Shown: piece after piece, positions 60,635 through 64,000 of the stretch | Position numbering within the stretch: the stretch's first letter is position 1 | Layout of the letters: each line of letters opens with the position of its first letter | Source of the DNA: Sphingomonas phyllosphaerae 5.2 | GTDB lineage: Bacteria > Pseudomonadota > Alphaproteobacteria > Sphingomonadales > Sphingomonadaceae | DNA: 64,000 nt | NCBI RefSeq assembly: GCF_000419605.1 | Contig: NZ_ATTI01000002.1 | Span: forward strand, 60,818-124,817 | Direction of reading: 5' to 3' | Notes under the pieces: model-generated | Databases searched by the model: none | Seen by the model: the letters and a program-made list of their open reading frames with translations, nothing else | Told to the model about the DNA's origin: nothing | Made by a program: the position numbers and the translations under genes

Positions 60635-63427
60635 CTACCGCGTCATCGTCAGGCTGAGCTGGAAGACGCGGCCGGTCTTCATGTAGCCGCCGTTGCGGTC
60701 GGGCGCGATGTAGCGTTGCGACGAGCCCGCGGTGGTCCAATAGGCCGCCTGGTCGAGCAGGTTGCGCGCCGATACGCCGATCTCGAGATGGTCGGTCGCG
60801 GCGAAGGCGATGCCGGCGTTCAGCTCCTTCAGCGGCTGGACGTAGATGTCGGGCTGGCTGTCCTGCACCGTCGTCAGCAGCTTGCCGGTGTAATTGTACC
60901 ACAGGTTCGCGCGCACCGGCCCGGCGGCATAGAACAGCTCGGCGTTGTAGATCAGGTTCGGCGCCTGCGGCAGCCGCGTGGTGCGCAGGTCGTCGGCCGC
61001 GATCTGGTACGTCGCCGCGGTCTTCTGCCAGGTGACGTTGCCGCCCACGCCGATCCCGCTGAGCAACCGCGAGGCGACCATGTCGCCGAGCGTGAAGCGC
61101 CCGGACGCCTCGATGCCGGTCACCGTGCCGCCGCGCCCGTTGGCGGGGCGCACCAGCACGACGGTCTGCCCGCCCACCTGCTGCGATCCTTGCGCGAACG
61201 AGCGCGTTCCGGTCGGCACGAGGATGTTCTTCAGGTCCTTGTGATAGACGGCGAGCTGCGCATAGCGCCCGGTGCCGCCGTAATATTCGACGCCCAGGTC
61301 GTAGCTCCACGCCTCGACCGGCTTCAGGTCCGGGTTCGGCGCGGTGATCGTGACCTGCGTGTCGGTCGCCTCGCCGGTGCGCCGCGTCGGGCCGGCCAGC
61401 TGGTCGAACGCCGGGCGTGCGTAGCTGGAGCGCGCCGCGCCGCGCACCACGAAGCGCGCGTTCGGGCGCCACGCCGCGAGCAGGCTGGGATCGAGATGGT
61501 CGTAATCGCGCCCGCCGTCGACGAAGCGCGCGGCGGCATCCTGCCCCTGCCAGAAACGCGCATCGTAGCTGTTGGCCTCGTAACGGATGCCGGGGACCAG
61601 TTCGAACGTCCCGGCCGTGAGCGTCGCGGTGGCGTAGAGCGCCTTGCGCTGCTCGTCGCCGGTCAGCAGCCCCTGGTTGATCGTCGCCTGCGGCACGACG
61701 ATCGACGGCACCAGCAGCCGCGCCTGGCTGTCGAGCTGCGCGCGCGACAGTACCTTCAGCGGGCGCACCGGATAGTAATCCAGGAAGTCCTTCAGCACAT
61801 AGCCGAGATATTCGTTGATCGTCGGCCCGGTGACGGTGCCGGCCTGGAGCGCGGTGCGGAACCGGTAGCGGGTGACGTCGGGCGCGAGCGAGCGTCCGGT
61901 GCGATCCGCATCCTCGTACAGTCCGCCGATCTCGATGCGGCGCAGCACGCCGTCGCCGTCGTGCCGGATGCTGGCGCGCAGCGTCTTCTTCTTCTCGCCG
62001 AGAAAATCGAAACCCTGCTGGACGTAGAGCTGCGTCGGGCGATCGAGCGACGCGACATAATTCTGCGCGCCTTGCGAGATCACCGGGCGCGGCGAGCGCG
62101 GGTTCGACAGGTCGACGCCCCACGCCTCGGTCGCGGTGCCGCTTTGCGCGGCGTTGCCGTAGGAGACGCCGCGGAACGCCGCCTCGATCCGGCTCGGCTG
62201 GTCGAAGCGGCCGTCGGCATATGCCCCCTCCAGCGCGGCGGTGAAACCGTTCCAGTGCGCCTTCGCGCCGAGCTGTGCGGAGAACAGCTCCTGCTCGACA
62301 TCCTCGGTGCGGAAATAGCTCGCCGGGTTGACGCCGACGGGCGTGTAGACCCCCGCCGCATCATAGTTGCGGTTGCCGGCGCGGTTCGGGTTGGGGCTGG
62401 TCTGGCCGCTGGTCAGCTCGTTGCGCAACCCGGTCTGGTTCATCGTGTTGGTGTTGCGATAGGTGGCGTAATTGACGCGCGCGTACAGGTCTACGGACGC
62501 GGTGCGCATGTCGAGCGCGCCGCTGGCGCCGTAGCGCTTGATGCGGTTGTTGTAGAAGTTCCACTGCACGCCGTCCGCGGACAGCGCATCGCCATTGGCG
62601 CGCGCGGTGCCGACGCCGAAGCGCGTCGTCTTGTAATCGTTCTGCACCGCGGTCGATTCCGCGGCGTTGGCGCGCTCCTCGTAATAGCCGGCGATGTAGA
62701 CGCCGAACTGCTGCGCGCTGCCGAAGCGGCGCGCGGCGTCGATGCCGAGCGCGCCGCCCCATGCCTCCTGATCGCGATCGAGCGCGAGCCCGGCGCCCTG
62801 TGCAAGCACGCGGCCGCGCGTGAAGTCGGTGCTGAAGTCGAACGCGCTGGGCGTGCGCAGGTCGACGATGCCGGCGATCGCATCGGCGTCCCGCGCCGCG
62901 CCCGGCGTCTTGTCGACCACCAGCCCGCCGATCGCGAACGGCGAGAACAGGTTGAGCGAGATCGCGCGCGCGGTGCCGGCGGTCTGCGGCAGGCGCACGC
63001 CGTCCAGCGTATAGGCGTTGAACGCGGCGTCGAGCCCGCGGATCGTGGCATATTGCGTCTCGCCGGTCGCGCTCTGGTTGCGGCCCTGATCGCGCGCGAC
63101 CGACACGCCCGGCAGGCGGCGGGCGAGATCGGTGATGTTGGTCTGCGAATTGATCGCGACGTCGCCGGTGGTGACGATGTCGACGACGCCGGGGGCGTTG
63201 CGCTCCTCGGCCAGCGCGCTGCGATCGCGGCGACCGTTGACGACGATGTCGCCGGTCAGCACCTCGCTGGTGGTGCGGCCGGTCGTGTCGACGTCGGCCG
63301 CGGGCGCGCGGTCCTGCGCGACGGCGGGCGCGGCGAGCGCGAGCGCGGAGCAGCCCAGCAGCCGGGCGACGATGGACGAACGAAGCCGACGCCGCCGGAC
63401 GCCCGGCAGCGGATGATGCGAGAACAT
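60635..63427 (-). CDS. TonB-dependent outer-membrane receptor
   Basis: 930 residues. Signal LRSSIVARLLGCSALALAAP ending AVAQ; TonB-box-like TGDIVVNGRRDRSALAEERN; plug with INSQTNITDLARRLPGVSVA and YATIRGLDAAFNAYTLDGVR; a barrel with many Tyr/Trp girdle residues ending GRVFQLSLTMTR. Start at the ATG at 63427, GGGGAAAAA upstream. It precedes the phytase-type phosphatase gene. The ligand is unknown; the context makes a phosphorylated compound plausible. Confidence 0.88.
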   Translation of the reverse strand: MFSHHPLPGVRRRRLRSSIVARLLGCSALALAAPAVAQDRAPAADVDTTGRTTSEVLTGDIVVNGRRDRSALAEERNAPGVVDIVTTGDVAINSQTNITDLARRLPGVSVARDQGRNQSATGETQYATIRGLDAAFNAYTLDGVRLPQTAGTARAISLNLFSPFAIGGLVVDKTPGAARDADAIAGIVDLRTPSAFDFSTDFTRGRVLAQGAGLALDRDQEAWGGALGIDAARRFGSAQQFGVYIAGYYEERANAAESTAVQNDYKTTRFGVGTARANGDALSADGVQWNFYNNRIKRYGASGALDMRTASVDLYARVNYATYRNTNTMNQTGLRNELTSGQTSPNPNRAGNRNYDAAGVYTPVGVNPASYFRTEDVEQELFSAQLGAKAHWNGFTAALEGAYADGRFDQPSRIEAAFRGVSYGNAAQSGTATEAWGVDLSNPRSPRPVISQGAQNYVASLDRPTQLYVQQGFDFLGEKKKTLRASIRHDGDGVLRRIEIGGLYEDADRTGRSLAPDVTRYRFRTALQAGTVTGPTINEYLGYVLKDFLDYYPVRPLKVLSRAQLDSQARLLVPSIVVPQATINQGLLTGDEQRKALYATATLTAGTFELVPGIRYEANSYDARFWQGQDAAARFVDGGRDYDHLDPSLLAAWRPNARFVVRGAARSSYARPAFDQLAGPTRRTGEATDTQVTITAPNPDLKPVEAWSYDLGVEYYGGTGRYAQLAVYHKDLKNILVPTGTRSFAQGSQQVGGQTVVLVRPANGRGGTVTGIEASGRFTLGDMVASRLLSGIGVGGNVTWQKTAATYQIAADDLRTTRLPQAPNLIYNAELFYAAGPVRANLWYNYTGKLLTTVQDSQPDIYVQPLKELNAGIAFAATDHLEIGVSARNLLDQAAYWTTAGSSQRYIAPDRNGGYMKTGRVFQLSLTMTR

Positions 63428-63659
63428 GTTTTTCCCCGATGACCTGATTTTGCCTGTGGGCGACCGCGGCCGCGCCGTCCCGTTAGGCACGGCGCGCGAC
63501 TGTTTCATGACACCAATCTATATCATTTACCGGTGCCCGAGCGCCGGTGAGCGATCATCGGGGCGGGTCGTTGGTGCCCGATCAACAGCGCGTCGTGGCG
63601 GGCGCGACGGGGCGCGTGACCGGGGCCCGGGCCGCGCCCGCCCGCCCGCCACGGCCGGC

Positions 63660-63749
63660 TCAGGGCTTCCGGCGCATCGACCAGATCACATTCGCGAGCG
63701 CCGACAGGATCGCGGCAATCGCCAGCAACAGCGGCGTGTCGATCGTCAT
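63660..63749 (-). CDS. 29-residue single-span membrane protein
   Basis: MTIDTPLLLAIAAILSALAN, VIWSMRRKP: one hydrophobic helix then a basic end. AAGGAG lies six to seven bases before the ATG. Similar tiny proteins occur alone in sphingomonads. No function can be assigned. Confidence 0.55.
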   Translation of the reverse strand: MTIDTPLLLAIAAILSALANVIWSMRRKP

Positions 63750-63866
63750 GACTCGACTCCTTTCCTGCCGCTGTTTCAGCATGTTATCGCGATGTAGGAC
63801 AGAACAAAGGCGGAACATATGGCGTTTGCGCGGATGTCGACGCCGGTCAGGCCTCGCGCAGCTTCG

Positions 63867-64000
63867 TCATTGCGCGCGACGCGCCTGATCGCACGCCGCC
63901 ACCAGTGCGACGACGCGGGCGGCGTCGATGCCGCCGCCACGCGTCGCGCAGACGCGGCCGCGCGCGTCGGTGGCGATCCCGAACGGCAGCCCGGCGGTGC
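63867..64000 (-). CDS. C-terminal part of a gene cut by the window edge
   Basis: 43 residues visible: TAGLPFGIATDARGRVCATR, GGGIDAARVVALVAACDQAR, RAQ. The last stretch of helix and the strand FGIATDARGRVCA have the look of a thioredoxin-like or TlpA-type C-terminus, but too little is present to name it. The stop is at 63867-63869; the start lies outside. Confidence 0.5.
   Translation of the reverse strand, partial: TAGLPFGIATDARGRVCATRGGGIDAARVVALVAACDQARRAQ

Overview
The window is high-GC DNA from an alphaproteobacterium that looks like Sphingomonas or a close relative. The evidence is four large TonB-dependent receptors, two PEP-CTERM proteins ending in PEPASWAL plus an arginine-rich tail, a crtW/crtZ/crtX carotenoid set, and the WGR, RES and DUF466 small-protein repertoire usual in sphingomonads. 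A plasmid-type replication and partition block (repA-like initiator, repC-like protein, parA, ribbon-helix-helix parB-like gene, iterons) sits at 44.9-48.8 kb. I therefore infer that this is part of a megaplasmid or chromid, or of an integrated one, rather than ordinary chromosome.

Layout. 0-2.2 kb: the end of a Tad pilus cluster (TadE-like and TadG-like pseudopilins). 2.6-6.0 kb: rmlCBDA, a complete dTDP-L-rhamnose operon. 6.5-9.9 kb: a carotenoid tailoring cluster (crtX facing crtW-crtZ-PAP2), consistent with hydroxylated, ketolated and glycosylated carotenoids. 10.1-13.75 kb: a remnant of a mobilisable element with an oriT-like repeat region, an RHH-like relaxosome protein and a truncated TraD coupling protein. 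13.75-27.3 kb: small secreted and regulatory genes flanking a carbohydrate locus (GH144-type glucanase, TonB receptor, LacI regulator with its operator, GH3 beta-glucosidase) that best fits beta-1,2-glucan use; then GNAT, a GAF-GGDEF cyclase, a PEP-CTERM protein and other small genes.

27.3-36.7 kb is an accessory region. It holds an IS630 element, an IS2-like (IS3 family) element with an IS110-family element nested inside it, pieces of an interrupted gene, another TonB receptor, and a receptor remnant. 36.9-43.3 kb holds an alcohol dehydrogenase, a DUF2490 protein, a decayed vapBC operon split by a 1400-bp element with long terminal inverted repeats whose only gene encodes a membrane protein, and cstA-ybdD. 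43.3-48.8 kb is the replicon core: about 1.6 kb with no convincing gene but many copies of the palindrome TGTCGACA, then repA between iterons, repC, parA and parB-like.

48.8-64 kb carries a second PEP-CTERM protein, an ExeM-like extracellular nuclease, a periplasmic repeat protein, a remnant of a beta-propeller phytase, a WGR protein, a TonB receptor, a RES-type toxin-antitoxin pair with a perfect inverted repeat at its start, a histidine-acid phosphatase of phytase type, and a last TonB receptor. The right edge cuts a gene on the minus strand.

How it fits together: most of the load is outer-membrane scavenging (TonB receptors paired with a glucanase, a glucosidase and a phosphatase), surface polymer and pigment production, and maintenance genes for a secondary replicon. 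Several mobile elements have landed in and broken older genes. No tRNA, rRNA or CRISPR array was seen.
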